A DNA stretch of 16,024 bases from NCBI GenBank assembly GCA_009926035.1, contig RFPQ01000004.1, positions 1 through 16,024 of the forward strand, given 5' to 3'. Below the pieces are notes generated by a model, which did not search any database, was not told where the DNA came from, and saw only the letters and a list, made by a program, of their open reading frames with translations. The translations under genes and the position numbers were made by a program. Source of the DNA: Betaproteobacteria bacterium (lineage in GTDB: Bacteria > Pseudomonadota > Gammaproteobacteria > Burkholderiales > Methylophilaceae). Shown piece by piece: positions 1 to 7,228 of this stretch. Within the stretch, counting starts at the first letter, position 1, and each line of letters opens with the position of its first letter.

Positions 1-71
1 TTTAATTGAAATCAAAAATTGATGGGCCCTATTCTACTCTTAAAAAAGGGCGTGAATGAGACTAAACCGAC

Positions 72-473
72 TTACTTCTTAACCGGTTTTTTTTCTTTAG
101 TTTTAGTTGTTGCTTTTGATTTTTTTACAGCTTTTTTAGTAGGCGTCACTTTTTTAGTTTCTTTTTTAGCCTTGAGTTTCGTTGCTTTTTTTGCTTCTAT
201 AGCTGCTTTTGAGGCTAATGTTGCTTCTAATTCTTTTACTTGATTTTCAAGAGCATCAATTCGTAACAGTTTTGTGTTGGCTTCTTCTAAATCTAATTTC
301 AGTTTCTGAATTTCAGCATCTTTAAAATAGGTCGCTTGATAACTTGCATATCCATAAATAAGTGAGCTGACTGAAATGACACCAGTCACAATATAAATGA
401 TAAGATTTTTTTTATCTGCCTTCTTTTTTTCTGGGATATTAAAAGGCGCTTCCTCTTTTTGATCAAATTCCAT
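72..473 (-). CDS. Membrane-anchored coiled-coil protein with lysine-rich tail (hypothetical)
   Basis: I do not recognise a named family. The 133-residue product has a charged N-terminus (about 1-22), one hydrophobic segment (about 23-43), a heptad-like stretch rich in L, E and K (about 52-94) that should form a coiled coil, and a tail (95-133) in which 19 of 39 residues are lysine, with A, T, V and P between them, as in histone H1-like or AlgP-type tails. The ATG at 473 is preceded by AAGGAAAA at good spacing. It is the last gene of a three-gene minus-strand cluster, 17 nt after the 85-residue gene. The tail could bind DNA, RNA or acidic envelope polymers, but this is inference. Topology is ambiguous because basic residues flank both sides of the membrane segment. 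The reading frame is credible because of the ribosome site, the domain layout and the packing with its neighbours. Confidence 0.8.
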   Translation of the reverse strand: MEFDQKEEAPFNIPEKKKADKKNLIIYIVTGVISVSSLIYGYASYQATYFKDAEIQKLKLDLEEANTKLLRIDALENQVKELEATLASKAAIEAKKATKLKAKKETKKVTPTKKAVKKSKATTKTKEKKPVKK

Positions 474-490
474 TTTGTTTTCCTTATGTT

Positions 491-748
491 TTATTTAATG
501 CGCGTTATTCGAATACCATCAGGTTCTATTTTAGCTGAAAAAGTTTTATTGAGTTCTTTATTAATCATTTTATGTTTTTCATTCAGCACTTCTATGTTTG
601 TATTATCAATTAAAAAACTCTCACCAATATTCATAATTTGATATGGATAATAACTTGATCTTCGAAAATGGAGTGATTTTCTCTGTTCAATGAATTTAAA
701 TTGCCGAGTTTTTAATCGGTGAGCTAATTCTCTTAACTTTTGCAGCAT
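491..748 (-). CDS. Small hypothetical protein with a phage-like GESF...GIRI signature
   Basis: An 85-residue soluble protein. The N-terminal third is basic and helical. The C-terminal half carries YPYQIMNIGESFLI, and the protein ends with DGIRITRIK. This spacing resembles a short domain common in small phage and plasmid proteins, of the form 'YPf..m.vGeSF ... giRv.R'; I recall this pattern but cannot search for it. I chose the ATG at 748 because it overlaps the TAA stop of the upstream RodZ-like gene as TAATG, a classic translational-coupling arrangement. A TTG at 766 would add six residues (METFCV) and overlap the upstream gene by 19 nt, without a convincing Shine-Dalgarno. The gene lies between two membrane proteins and is probably co-transcribed with them. 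Function unknown. Confidence 0.75.
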   Translation of the reverse strand: MLQKLRELAHRLKTRQFKFIEQRKSLHFRRSSYYPYQIMNIGESFLIDNTNIEVLNEKHKMINKELNKTFSAKIEPDGIRITRIK

Positions 749-1101
749 TACGCAAAAAGTTTCCAAAGAAGGGTTGTAATAAATGCTGCAATTGAAAGAT
801 AAAAATATTTTTTTAAGCGTTTACCTAAATTGTCTTTTTTAATTTCTTGGAAACTAGAATCAGTTTCATCTAACTCATATTTGGTAATGACAGAGTTCAC
901 ATCAATATTAAGGAATCGACAATAGCGTTTAATAACAGCTTGTTTTAACTTATTTGAATGAAAAAAAGCAGCTAGGTTATTTTCAATTGCTTGGACTTGT
1001 TGCACAGATAAACATAGTTCCGTTGCGATATCGTCCGCTTTAAGTTTTAGTTCACGACGTGCTTTTGTAAGAGCTTGGCCGTTGTATTCGAGGTTTGACA
1101 T
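748..1101 (-). CDS. RodZ-like helix-turn-helix protein with C-terminal membrane segment, no periplasmic domain
   Basis: A 117-residue protein. Residues about 9-75 match the RodZ/YfgA N-terminal Cro/C1-type domain (HTH_25): G-x-x-L-x-x-A-R near the start, a central DIATELCLSVQQVQAIE segment, then VIKRYCRFLNID, which corresponds to the RodZ 'lRsYAr.LglD' element. The usual LPG before that element is replaced by FFHSN. After a short charged linker, about 95-116 forms one membrane helix and the protein ends, so the periplasmic domain of true RodZ is absent. In RodZ the cytoplasmic domain contacts MreB; whether this short form does so, or binds DNA, cannot be told from sequence. The stop overlaps the next start (TAATG). 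No Shine-Dalgarno is seen: an AT-rich hairpin (1108-1133) lies immediately upstream. It is probably a paralogue of a full-length rodZ elsewhere. Confidence 0.8.
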   Translation of the reverse strand: MSNLEYNGQALTKARRELKLKADDIATELCLSVQQVQAIENNLAAFFHSNKLKQAVIKRYCRFLNIDVNSVITKYELDETDSSFQEIKKDNLGKRLKKYFYLSIAAFITTLLWKLFA

Positions 1102-1133
1102 AAATAAAAAATGTTAATAGTAGGTAACATTTT
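1102..1133 (-). terminator. AT-rich perfect hairpin with U-run, candidate terminator or leader structure
   Basis: AAAATGTTA at 1108-1116 and TAACATTTT at 1125-1133 form a perfect 9-bp inverted repeat around an 8-nt spacer. Read on the minus strand, the hairpin is followed by TTTTTTATTT and then the ATG of the RodZ-like gene. It sits downstream of the dehydrogenase gene ending at 1177, so it could terminate the argS-dsbA operon. It also occupies the ribosome-binding position of the next gene, so it could instead be an operator or leader structure. The stem has only two G-C pairs, which makes it weak as an intrinsic terminator. Confidence 0.4.
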
Positions 1134-1176
1134 AATTTATTTTACGTTTTAAGGATATACGTGATGTGGATATTAC

Positions 1177-1968
1177 TTAAATCATTTTTCTAATTTTTTT
1201 AGGGCCACCTTTAGCTAAAAAATCCCATAGGGATGCCGGAAGAAATTTCATAATAGTACTCGCAATATTCATTTGCCAAGGAATAATCACAAAGCGTCTT
1301 TTATTTTGAATGGCTTTTATAAAACGAGATACCGCAACATCTACATCTAAAATAAAGGGCATAATGTAACGATTATGTTTCGTCATAGGCGTATGAATAT
1401 AGCCTGGAGCAATGGTTGTGACGTGAATACCAAAAGATTTCATTTCGATACGAAGACTTTCTAGATAGTTAATAAGTGCTGCTTTAGAAGTGCTATAAGC
1501 GCCTGAACCAGGCAAGCCTCTAATACCAGCCACGCTTGCAATACCAACTAATTGCCCAGATTTCTGTTTTTTAAAAATTTCAATAAATGGAAGAAAGGTA
1601 TGAATTACACCAAATAGATTAATCTCGACTATACGTTTAAATGTATGGAGATCTTTTTTTTCACCCGCAAGCGTTCCAGAGCTGACTCCCGCATTAGCAA
1701 TAACTATATCCGGAGCCCCATATTTTTTGATGAAATGATTCGCAGCTTTTTGAAGATTTTTTTGATCTGTGACATCGACTCCATAAATCTCACAAGGGGT
1801 TTTAATGTTTAATTTTATTTTATGAAGAAGTTCTAGACGTCGACCCACTAAACCTAAAGTGGCACCTTGATTTGCATATTGATGAGCTAAAGATTCACCG
1901 ATGCCACTTGTGGCACCGGTGATAAAGACTTTTAAAGCTTTATTTTTTATTGCGATCTTTTCTGACAT
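1177..1968 (-). CDS. Short-chain dehydrogenase/reductase, NAD(P)-dependent
   Basis: A classical SDR of 263 residues with a Rossmann fold. Visible motifs, numbered from the ATG at 1968: cofactor loop TGATSGIG (17-24), GRR after the second strand (42-44, basic residues that suggest NADP(H)), acidic D65, NAG (92-94), and the catalytic tetrad N117, S145, Y158 and K162 in YSTSK. The C-terminus is basic and fairly hydrophobic, as in SDRs that act on lipid or membrane substrates; the substrate cannot be assigned. I chose the ATG at 1968 because the Rossmann motif begins 16 residues later. The longer reading from 2049 adds 27 residues that only mirror the dsbA 3' end. It overlaps dsbA by 29 nt and lacks a clear Shine-Dalgarno, so translation probably depends on coupling. 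It is the last gene of the argS operon. Confidence 0.88.
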   Translation of the reverse strand: MSEKIAIKNKALKVFITGATSGIGESLAHQYANQGATLGLVGRRLELLHKIKLNIKTPCEIYGVDVTDQKNLQKAANHFIKKYGAPDIVIANAGVSSGTLAGEKKDLHTFKRIVEINLFGVIHTFLPFIEIFKKQKSGQLVGIASVAGIRGLPGSGAYSTSKAALINYLESLRIEMKSFGIHVTTIAPGYIHTPMTKHNRYIMPFILDVDVAVSRFIKAIQNKRRFVIIPWQMNIASTIMKFLPASLWDFLAKGGPKKIRKMI

Positions 1969-2554
1969 TACTAATAATGAAGTCAGCAATTTGAAGCGCT
2001 TCATTATTACCGCCCGCCATCGTGCTTGAAGTAATGTACTTACCGTCAATCATTAATGTTGATGCTTTAAAAACCTGAGCAGCTTTATTTAAAGAAGCAT
2101 TCATTGAGAATGAATTAAAAGCATCTTCTACTTTTTTACGATCAAGGCCTGATTTTAATGTGACCCATTGAAGAATCGCTTTTTCGTCACCTGGGTTAAG
2201 GGAGCGTTCTTTATGCACAGCATCAAATAGAGGCGTATGAAGTTTATCTGCTACACCTAAGGTTTCCATTGCATAAAAGGCTCTGGCCATCGGTGCCCAA
2301 TCAGGACGTGGAATGGCTGGCATACGTTTAAAGTAGACATCCTTAGGTAATTTTTTTACCCAATCACTCAAAATCGGATCCATTTGGTAGCAGTGAATAC
2401 AGCCATACCAAAAAAGTTCAGTGACTTCGATTTTATCTTTGTTATCTGTTGGAACAGTTTGTACTGTTTTATCAAAATTAACTCCAACCTCAGGTGCCGC
2501 TGCAAAAGAAAGTGATGTAAAAAGCATTAAAAAAATGAATAAGATTTTTTTCAT
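1940..2554 (-). CDS. dsbA: Periplasmic thiol:disulfide interchange protein, DsbA family (atypical active site)
   Basis: A 204-residue DsbA-type oxidoreductase that would introduce disulfides into exported proteins. A Sec signal peptide (MKKILFIFLMLFTSLSFA) is followed by the thioredoxin strand ELFWYGCIHC with redox cysteines C52 and C55, then the helical insertion and the terminal DGKYITSSTMAGG region typical of betaproteobacterial DsbA. Length and layout are normal for the family. Two oddities stand out: the dipeptide between the cysteines is Ile-His rather than Pro-His, and the position aligned with the almost invariant cis-proline (usually V-P-T before the final strand) is Ser165 in KASTLMIDGKY. 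AAGGA lies about 8 nt before the ATG. It starts 11 nt after the SPOR gene and overlaps the dehydrogenase gene at its 3' end. Redox behaviour may differ from standard DsbA. Confidence 0.9.
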   Translation of the reverse strand: MKKILFIFLMLFTSLSFAAAPEVGVNFDKTVQTVPTDNKDKIEVTELFWYGCIHCYQMDPILSDWVKKLPKDVYFKRMPAIPRPDWAPMARAFYAMETLGVADKLHTPLFDAVHKERSLNPGDEKAILQWVTLKSGLDRKKVEDAFNSFSMNASLNKAAQVFKASTLMIDGKYITSSTMAGGNNEALQIADFIISNVRKDRNKK

Positions 2555-2565
2555 TGAAGATATCC

Positions 2566-3129
2566 TTAATTATTCGAGTTTGTATTGTTAAGAGTAGCTT
2601 TCACCAAAACAGGTTTAAAGCCATTTTTAATGAGATCATTTTTTGTTTTCATAATTTGTGCATCATCGATCATAGGTCCTACTCTTACTTTATGCACTAT
2701 TTCATTATTTTGAGAAGGTGCTGTTAGTACGACCGCTTCAAATCCTAAAAGTGCCAATTTTGCTTTGGTATTATCTGCATCCTTATCTGTCGTAAAAGAG
2801 CCAACTTGATAGAAGTAAACCTCTTTTTGAGGAATGTTCGCTGGATTTTTTAAAGACTGTGTTGTTTCATGATCTGAAATATCTTTATCACCGTTTGGTA
2901 AGATATTATAGAAATCAAATTTTGTGGGTTGATCTTGGATAGCATCCGCAGTTTGACCTTCTGGTTTTGCACCCTGGATTTCAATACAAGCACCATTTGT
3001 ATCTTTGCTTACAAAAGGACTTTTACCATGAGTAATAAAAACAGTAATACCAATCGATAAACCAATACCGACTAAAATGCCCATAAAAAGGCCATTCACA
3101 AAAGAACTACCTGATTTACCTTTATCCAT
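2566..3129 (-). CDS. SPOR-domain inner-membrane protein (FtsN-like)
   Basis: A 187-residue bitopic protein. It has a short cytoplasmic N-terminus (MDKGKSGSSF), a glycine-rich membrane helix (about 11-33), a low-complexity periplasmic linker (about 36-100), and a C-terminal SPOR domain (about 104-178). The SPOR domain begins VYFYQVGSFTTDKDA, continues with ALLGFEA, then KVRVGPMIDDAQ, and ends NGFKPVLVKA. SPOR domains bind denuded peptidoglycan strands at the division septum, so a role in cell division or wall remodelling is likely. In many betaproteobacteria such a gene follows argS, as here, and is annotated as a cell-division or FtsN-like protein; whether it is the functional FtsN is not settled by sequence. 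AAAAGG precedes the ATG and overlaps the 3' end of argS, with 14 nt between the two genes. Confidence 0.88.
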   Translation of the reverse strand: MDKGKSGSSFVNGLFMGILVGIGLSIGITVFITHGKSPFVSKDTNGACIEIQGAKPEGQTADAIQDQPTKFDFYNILPNGDKDISDHETTQSLKNPANIPQKEVYFYQVGSFTTDKDADNTKAKLALLGFEAVVLTAPSQNNEIVHKVRVGPMIDDAQIMKTKNDLIKNGFKPVLVKATLNNTNSNN

Positions 3130-3143
3130 ATTTACCTTTTAAA

Positions 3144-4817
3144 TTACATTTTTTCCGGAGCGTTAACACCTAAGAGATCAAGACCATTTTTTAATACAAT
3201 TTGTGTCGCACAAATTAAACTTAAGCGCGCTATTTTTTCATCTTCATTTTCAACCAAAAACTTAGTGTCATTATAATAGCTATGAAGATCGGCCGCACAG
3301 TCTTTTAAATAGTTTGCAATCGTATGCGGTGCTAATTCAACACCTGCATGTAATACCACCTCTGGAAATTCGCTTAAGCGTTTAATCAGAATCAATTCTT
3401 GTGTGGATTTAAGCCCATTAATATTAGCGTTTTCTAATTGACTAATATCACCACCCCATTGTTTTAAAACACCTGCAATACGTGCATGTGCATATTGAAT
3501 GTAATACACAGGGTTATCTGAGTTTTGAGTTTTGGCTAGATCAATATCAAACACAAGCTGTGAATCAGGTTTGCGAGCGACAAGAAAATAACGTGTTGCA
3601 TCACAACCGACCTCATCAATCAAATCTCGCAATGTGACGTAGCTACCCGCACGTTTAGAAAGCTTTACTTCTTCCCCGCCCTTCATCACTGTAATCATTT
3701 GATGTAACACATATTCAGGATAAGTTTCAGGAATGCCTACTTTTAAAGCTTGAAGTCCTGCTCTGACTCTTGTGATAGTACTGTGATGGTCCGATCCTTG
3801 CTCATTGATGACACGTTTAAAACCACGCTCCCATTTATTGAGATGATAGGCTACATCAGGAATAAAGTAGGTATAGCTTCCATCCGATTTTTTCATGACA
3901 CGATTTTTATCATCGCCAAATGCTGTGGTTTTTAACCAGAGTGCATTATCTTCTTCAAAAGTAAAACCATTTTTGATGAGAGATGCAACAACCTTTTCAA
4001 TCTGACCGTTTTTATAGAAGGAAGATTCTAAAGTGAAAATATCAAATTCAATTTTGAATGCATTTAAATCTTGATCTTGTTCGTGTCTTAAATAGGCAAC
4101 GCTAAATTGTCGAATGGATTCTAAGTCGTCAATGTCACCAGACGCTTTAATTATTTTACTCTCGCATTCAATGCTCTTTTGACTTAGAAAGGCGTTCGCA
4201 ATCTCGACAATGTATTCACCTCGATAACCATCTTCAGGAAATGCAGGATCTGAGGGATCCATATTATGGCATCTTGCATGCACTGATTTAGTGAGGTTAT
4301 CAATTTGAGCACCCGCATCGTTGTAATAAAATTCGCGTGTCACATCCCAGCCATTAAACTTTAGAAGTCTTGCTAGAGAATCACCAATGGCAGCGCCTCG
4401 ACCATGGCCAACATGAAGTGGTCCTGTGGGATTAGCAGATACAAATTCAATTTGGACTTTTTGAGGGTTACCCTTTTCATCATGCCCTGAATTATTTTGA
4501 CCATAAGTTTCAGGATTTTTTAAAATCTCGTGGATAATGAAGATGCGTGCTTTTTCACTCAAATAGAAATTAATAAAACCCGCACCCGCAATTTCAACTT
4601 TTTCAACAAAGGGTGAGGTAGGCAAATTTTCAATCACGAGAGCTGCAAGCTCGCGCGGATTTTTTTTCAAAGGTTTAGCGAGCATCATGGCTAAATTTGT
4701 TGAGAAATCACCATGCTCGATCGATTTGGGACGATCTAGTTGAATAGAATTTGCCAAAATCTCAGGATATATGGATTGTGCGACGGGCAACAATAATTGT
4801 AGAAGATGCGATTTCAC
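3144..4817 (-). CDS. argS: Arginine--tRNA ligase (ArgRS)
   Basis: A cytosolic class I aminoacyl-tRNA synthetase that attaches arginine to tRNA-Arg using ATP. The 557-residue length is normal (about 550-590). In order: the N-terminal Arg-tRNA additional domain (1-85) that contacts the tRNA D-loop; the Rossmann catalytic core with the HIGH motif as HVGH (135-138) in ANPTGPLHVGHGRG; REFYYNDAGAQI (161-172); the KMSKS-type loop as KLSKR (385-389); and the C-terminal DALR anticodon-binding domain with YIQYAHARI and a terminal LLGVNAPEKM. The start is GTG at 4817: an in-frame TAA two codons upstream excludes a longer form, and the usual family start (KSHL..LL) fits. No strong Shine-Dalgarno is seen. 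First gene of a minus-strand operon with the SPOR gene, dsbA and the dehydrogenase; divergent from priA. Confidence 0.97.
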   Translation of the reverse strand: MKSHLLQLLLPVAQSIYPEILANSIQLDRPKSIEHGDFSTNLAMMLAKPLKKNPRELAALVIENLPTSPFVEKVEIAGAGFINFYLSEKARIFIIHEILKNPETYGQNNSGHDEKGNPQKVQIEFVSANPTGPLHVGHGRGAAIGDSLARLLKFNGWDVTREFYYNDAGAQIDNLTKSVHARCHNMDPSDPAFPEDGYRGEYIVEIANAFLSQKSIECESKIIKASGDIDDLESIRQFSVAYLRHEQDQDLNAFKIEFDIFTLESSFYKNGQIEKVVASLIKNGFTFEEDNALWLKTTAFGDDKNRVMKKSDGSYTYFIPDVAYHLNKWERGFKRVINEQGSDHHSTITRVRAGLQALKVGIPETYPEYVLHQMITVMKGGEEVKLSKRAGSYVTLRDLIDEVGCDATRYFLVARKPDSQLVFDIDLAKTQNSDNPVYYIQYAHARIAGVLKQWGGDISQLENANINGLKSTQELILIKRLSEFPEVVLHAGVELAPHTIANYLKDCAADLHSYYNDTKFLVENEDEKIARLSLICATQIVLKNGLDLLGVNAPEKM

Positions 4818-4893
4818 GTCTTAAAATGATAGGTAGCAATTAAAGCGTTTATTTTAACTTAGAATTGATGGACTCACCCTTAAAACTAACACC

Positions 4894-7101
4894 ATGACTG
4901 ACGCATATCATATTCTCAAAGTTGCCCTCGACGTACCGCTTGATCGGGTGTTTGACTACAAGACAGACAAAGCCAATACACAAATTGGACAGTATGTGGC
5001 GGTACCTTTTGGTGCTCGCAAAATGATCGGTGTGGTGGTCGGCATTTCTGATACCTCAGCTATTGAGTCTAAAAAATTAAAATCTATTATTCGGCTAGAT
5101 CCTGAAGTGATTTTTGATGAACTAAGTTTTAAGCTCTTTCAATTCTGTAGTCAGTATTATCACTATCCTTTAGGACAAACGATTTTGTCTGCTGTACCAT
5201 CCCGATTAAAAAAATTAAATACTAAGGCGATGGCGAAGAAATATCTATATCGCTTAACCCCCAAAGCTATAGAGTTAGGTGTCGATCAATTACCACCACG
5301 TCAAACGATTTTAAAACGTATCGTGATGGCATTGATTGATGCGAACCTTCTTGATGAAAGCAGTCTTCGTTCCATCAGTAGCGCCTGGAAAAAATCAATT
5401 AAAACGCTGCATGAGATGGGTTGGGTTGAAAAAGAAGAAGTGATATTAGACGATAAAGTTTATACACAAGCCCCTGTTCCATTATTAAATAATGATCAAC
5501 AAGAAGCATTCGATGAAATTATAAAAACAAAGCAAGGGTTTAAAGCTTGGTTGCTATATGGTATTACAGGCAGTGGGAAAACCGAAGTCTATATTCGTTT
5601 AATCGAAGAAGCGTTAAAAAAAGAGCACGCACAAGTGCTTGTCCTTGTGCCTGAAATTAATTTAACGCCGCAGCTTGAGAGTCGTTTTAGGTCACGTTTT
5701 GAAAAAAACATGCTTGTGACGCTTCATAGTCATTTAACCGATAACGAACGTCTAACCCATTGGCGTCTTGCTAAAGAAGGGCAAGCTCAAATTGTGATTG
5801 GGACGCGCTTGAGTGTTTTTACACCCATGCCACATTTATCACTCATTATCATAGATGAAGAGCACGACGCGTCATTTAAGCAACAAGAGGGTTTGCGTTA
5901 TCACGCGAGGGATGTGGCAATTTTCAGAGCCAAATCTGAAAATATTCCGATCGTCATGGGGACTGCAACTCCATCTCTTGAAACTTGGTTCAATGCTACA
6001 AACACAAAAGACAACAAAAAATTTGGTTTTTTAAAACTAACTTTACGTGCGGTTAAAGATTCAGCCTTACCTGAAATTAAGTGCATTGATATTGCAAAAT
6101 CGAGTGTTACAAAAGGCTTTTCACCTTATCTCATTGATGCGATTAGGGACCGTTTAAATAAGAAAGAGCAAAGCCTTATTTTTATTAATAGACGTGGATT
6201 TGCTCCTGTCCTTTTATGCTCCTCTTGTCAATGGACAGGGCGATGTCATCGCTGCAGCTCCCGCTTGGTGGTGCATTTAAATCAAAAACGATTACGTTGT
6301 CATCACTGTGGCCATGATGAAAAAATGCCACAGCAATGTCCTTCATGTGGCAATACTGATTTGTATCCGACAGGATTAGGGACTCAGCGTATTGAGGAAA
6401 CATTAAAAGAGTTTTTTCCTGAAGCGCGCATTTTAAGAGTGGATCGAGATTCTACGAGAACTAAAGAAGCGCTTAATGATTTATTTTTAAAAATGAAACA
6501 TCGTGAGATTGATATTTTGATCGGCACTCAAATGCTCTCAAAGGGCCATGACTTTCCCCATCTAAGTTTAGTTGGTGTGTTAGATACGGATCAGGCTTTA
6601 TATAGTCCTGACTTTAGAGCAAGCGAGCGATTGTTTTCTCAATTGATGCAAGTGAGTGGCCGTGCAGGGCGTGCCAATATTAAAGGTGAAGTCTATATTC
6701 AAACTGCATTTCCAAATCACCCTATATTCGAAGCTTTAAAAACACATGACTATGAATATTTTGCTAATGAATTATTAAAAGAGAGAAAGTTAGCAGAATT
6801 AAGTCCTTTTACATTCCTAGTGCTTCTTAAGGCAGAAGCGCATCAACTGTCTCACGTGATGGAATTCTTAAAAGATGCGATGATTCATGCACAAAAGTTA
6901 AGCACGCATGTCACTGTCTATAATCCAGTTAGACCGATCATGGAGAGGTTAAAGGGTATGGAGCGCGCTCAGCTAGTCCTTCAAGCAAGTTCTCGCGTCG
7001 CATTACAAAAACTGCTTGATGATTGGGTACCTTATTTACGTGAAATCAAATTAGGTCAAAAAGTCAAATGGGTGGTGGATGTTGACCCTTTAGAATTTTA
7101 A
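4894..7101 (+). CDS. priA: Primosomal replication-restart helicase PriA
   Basis: A 735-residue 3'-to-5' superfamily 2 DNA helicase that recognises stalled forks and reloads the replisome; the length matches the family (about 730). The N-terminal 3'-DNA-binding domain (about 1-105) includes LDRVFDY and GQYVAVPFG. A winged-helix-like region follows. The helicase core has Walker A GITGSGKT (223-230), Walker B DEEH (321-324), an aromatic-rich loop at about 329-337, and GTATPSLETW (356-365). The zinc-binding insertion has eight cysteines in four CxxC pairs (442/445, 451/454, 469/472, 482/485). GTQMLSKGHDFP and the SGRAGR motif VI follow, then the C-terminal domain. All key residues are present. 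It starts 76 bp from argS on the opposite strand. No obvious Shine-Dalgarno precedes the ATG. Confidence 0.97.
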   Translation: MTDAYHILKVALDVPLDRVFDYKTDKANTQIGQYVAVPFGARKMIGVVVGISDTSAIESKKLKSIIRLDPEVIFDELSFKLFQFCSQYYHYPLGQTILSAVPSRLKKLNTKAMAKKYLYRLTPKAIELGVDQLPPRQTILKRIVMALIDANLLDESSLRSISSAWKKSIKTLHEMGWVEKEEVILDDKVYTQAPVPLLNNDQQEAFDEIIKTKQGFKAWLLYGITGSGKTEVYIRLIEEALKKEHAQVLVLVPEINLTPQLESRFRSRFEKNMLVTLHSHLTDNERLTHWRLAKEGQAQIVIGTRLSVFTPMPHLSLIIIDEEHDASFKQQEGLRYHARDVAIFRAKSENIPIVMGTATPSLETWFNATNTKDNKKFGFLKLTLRAVKDSALPEIKCIDIAKSSVTKGFSPYLIDAIRDRLNKKEQSLIFINRRGFAPVLLCSSCQWTGRCHRCSSRLVVHLNQKRLRCHHCGHDEKMPQQCPSCGNTDLYPTGLGTQRIEETLKEFFPEARILRVDRDSTRTKEALNDLFLKMKHREIDILIGTQMLSKGHDFPHLSLVGVLDTDQALYSPDFRASERLFSQLMQVSGRAGRANIKGEVYIQTAFPNHPIFEALKTHDYEYFANELLKERKLAELSPFTFLVLLKAEAHQLSHVMEFLKDAMIHAQKLSTHVTVYNPVRPIMERLKGMERAQLVLQASSRVALQKLLDDWVPYLREIKLGQKVKWVVDVDPLEF

Positions 7102-7149
7102 AAAATTATTTACTAATTTTTAACTTAAAGGGTATGGTTTCCCGCAAAG

Positions 7150-7182
7150 TTTTCTTAGAAAAGCAAACGCGATAATTGCTTC
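7150..7182. terminator. Candidate bidirectional terminator between priA and the lipoprotein gene
   Basis: Between the convergent genes priA (plus) and the lipoprotein (minus), AAGCAA at 7161-7166 pairs with TTGCTT at 7176-7181 across a 9-nt loop. On the minus strand the hairpin is followed by TTTTC; on the plus strand it is followed by CCTTTAAATTTT. An overlapping small repeat, TTTTC-TTA-GAAAA, lies at 7150-7162. The location suits a shared terminator, but the stem is short and the U-tracts are poor. I see nothing else in the 127-bp gap. Confidence 0.3.
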
Positions 7183-7228
7183 CTTTAAATTTTCATCAAC
7201 AAAAAGCAATATTCAGTGTAATTTGAAT

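Noticed and set aside
21..51. GCCCT (26-30) and AGGGC (47-51) inverted repeat downstream of the first gene
   Set aside because: A five-pair stem with a 16-nt loop and no U-run on the transcribed strand is not convincing as a terminator. I see no gene in 1-71.
64..94. AAACCG (64-69) and CGGTTT (84-89) followed by a T-run: a rightward intrinsic terminator
   Set aside because: The stem is only 6 bp with a 14-nt loop, it lies in the 3' end of a minus-strand gene, and the T-run comes from that gene's lysine codons. No plus-strand gene is seen to its left.
1969..2049. Longer N-terminus for the short-chain dehydrogenase starting at 2049
   Set aside because: The extra 27 residues overlap dsbA coding sequence in another frame and do not look like a signal or domain. 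The Rossmann motif is correctly spaced from the ATG at 1968.
4818..4893. Paired promoters between argS and priA
   Set aside because: AT-rich hexamers such as TAGAAT (4860-4865) and a minus-strand TATCAT occur, but none has a matching -35 at proper spacing, so no specific promoter can be supported.
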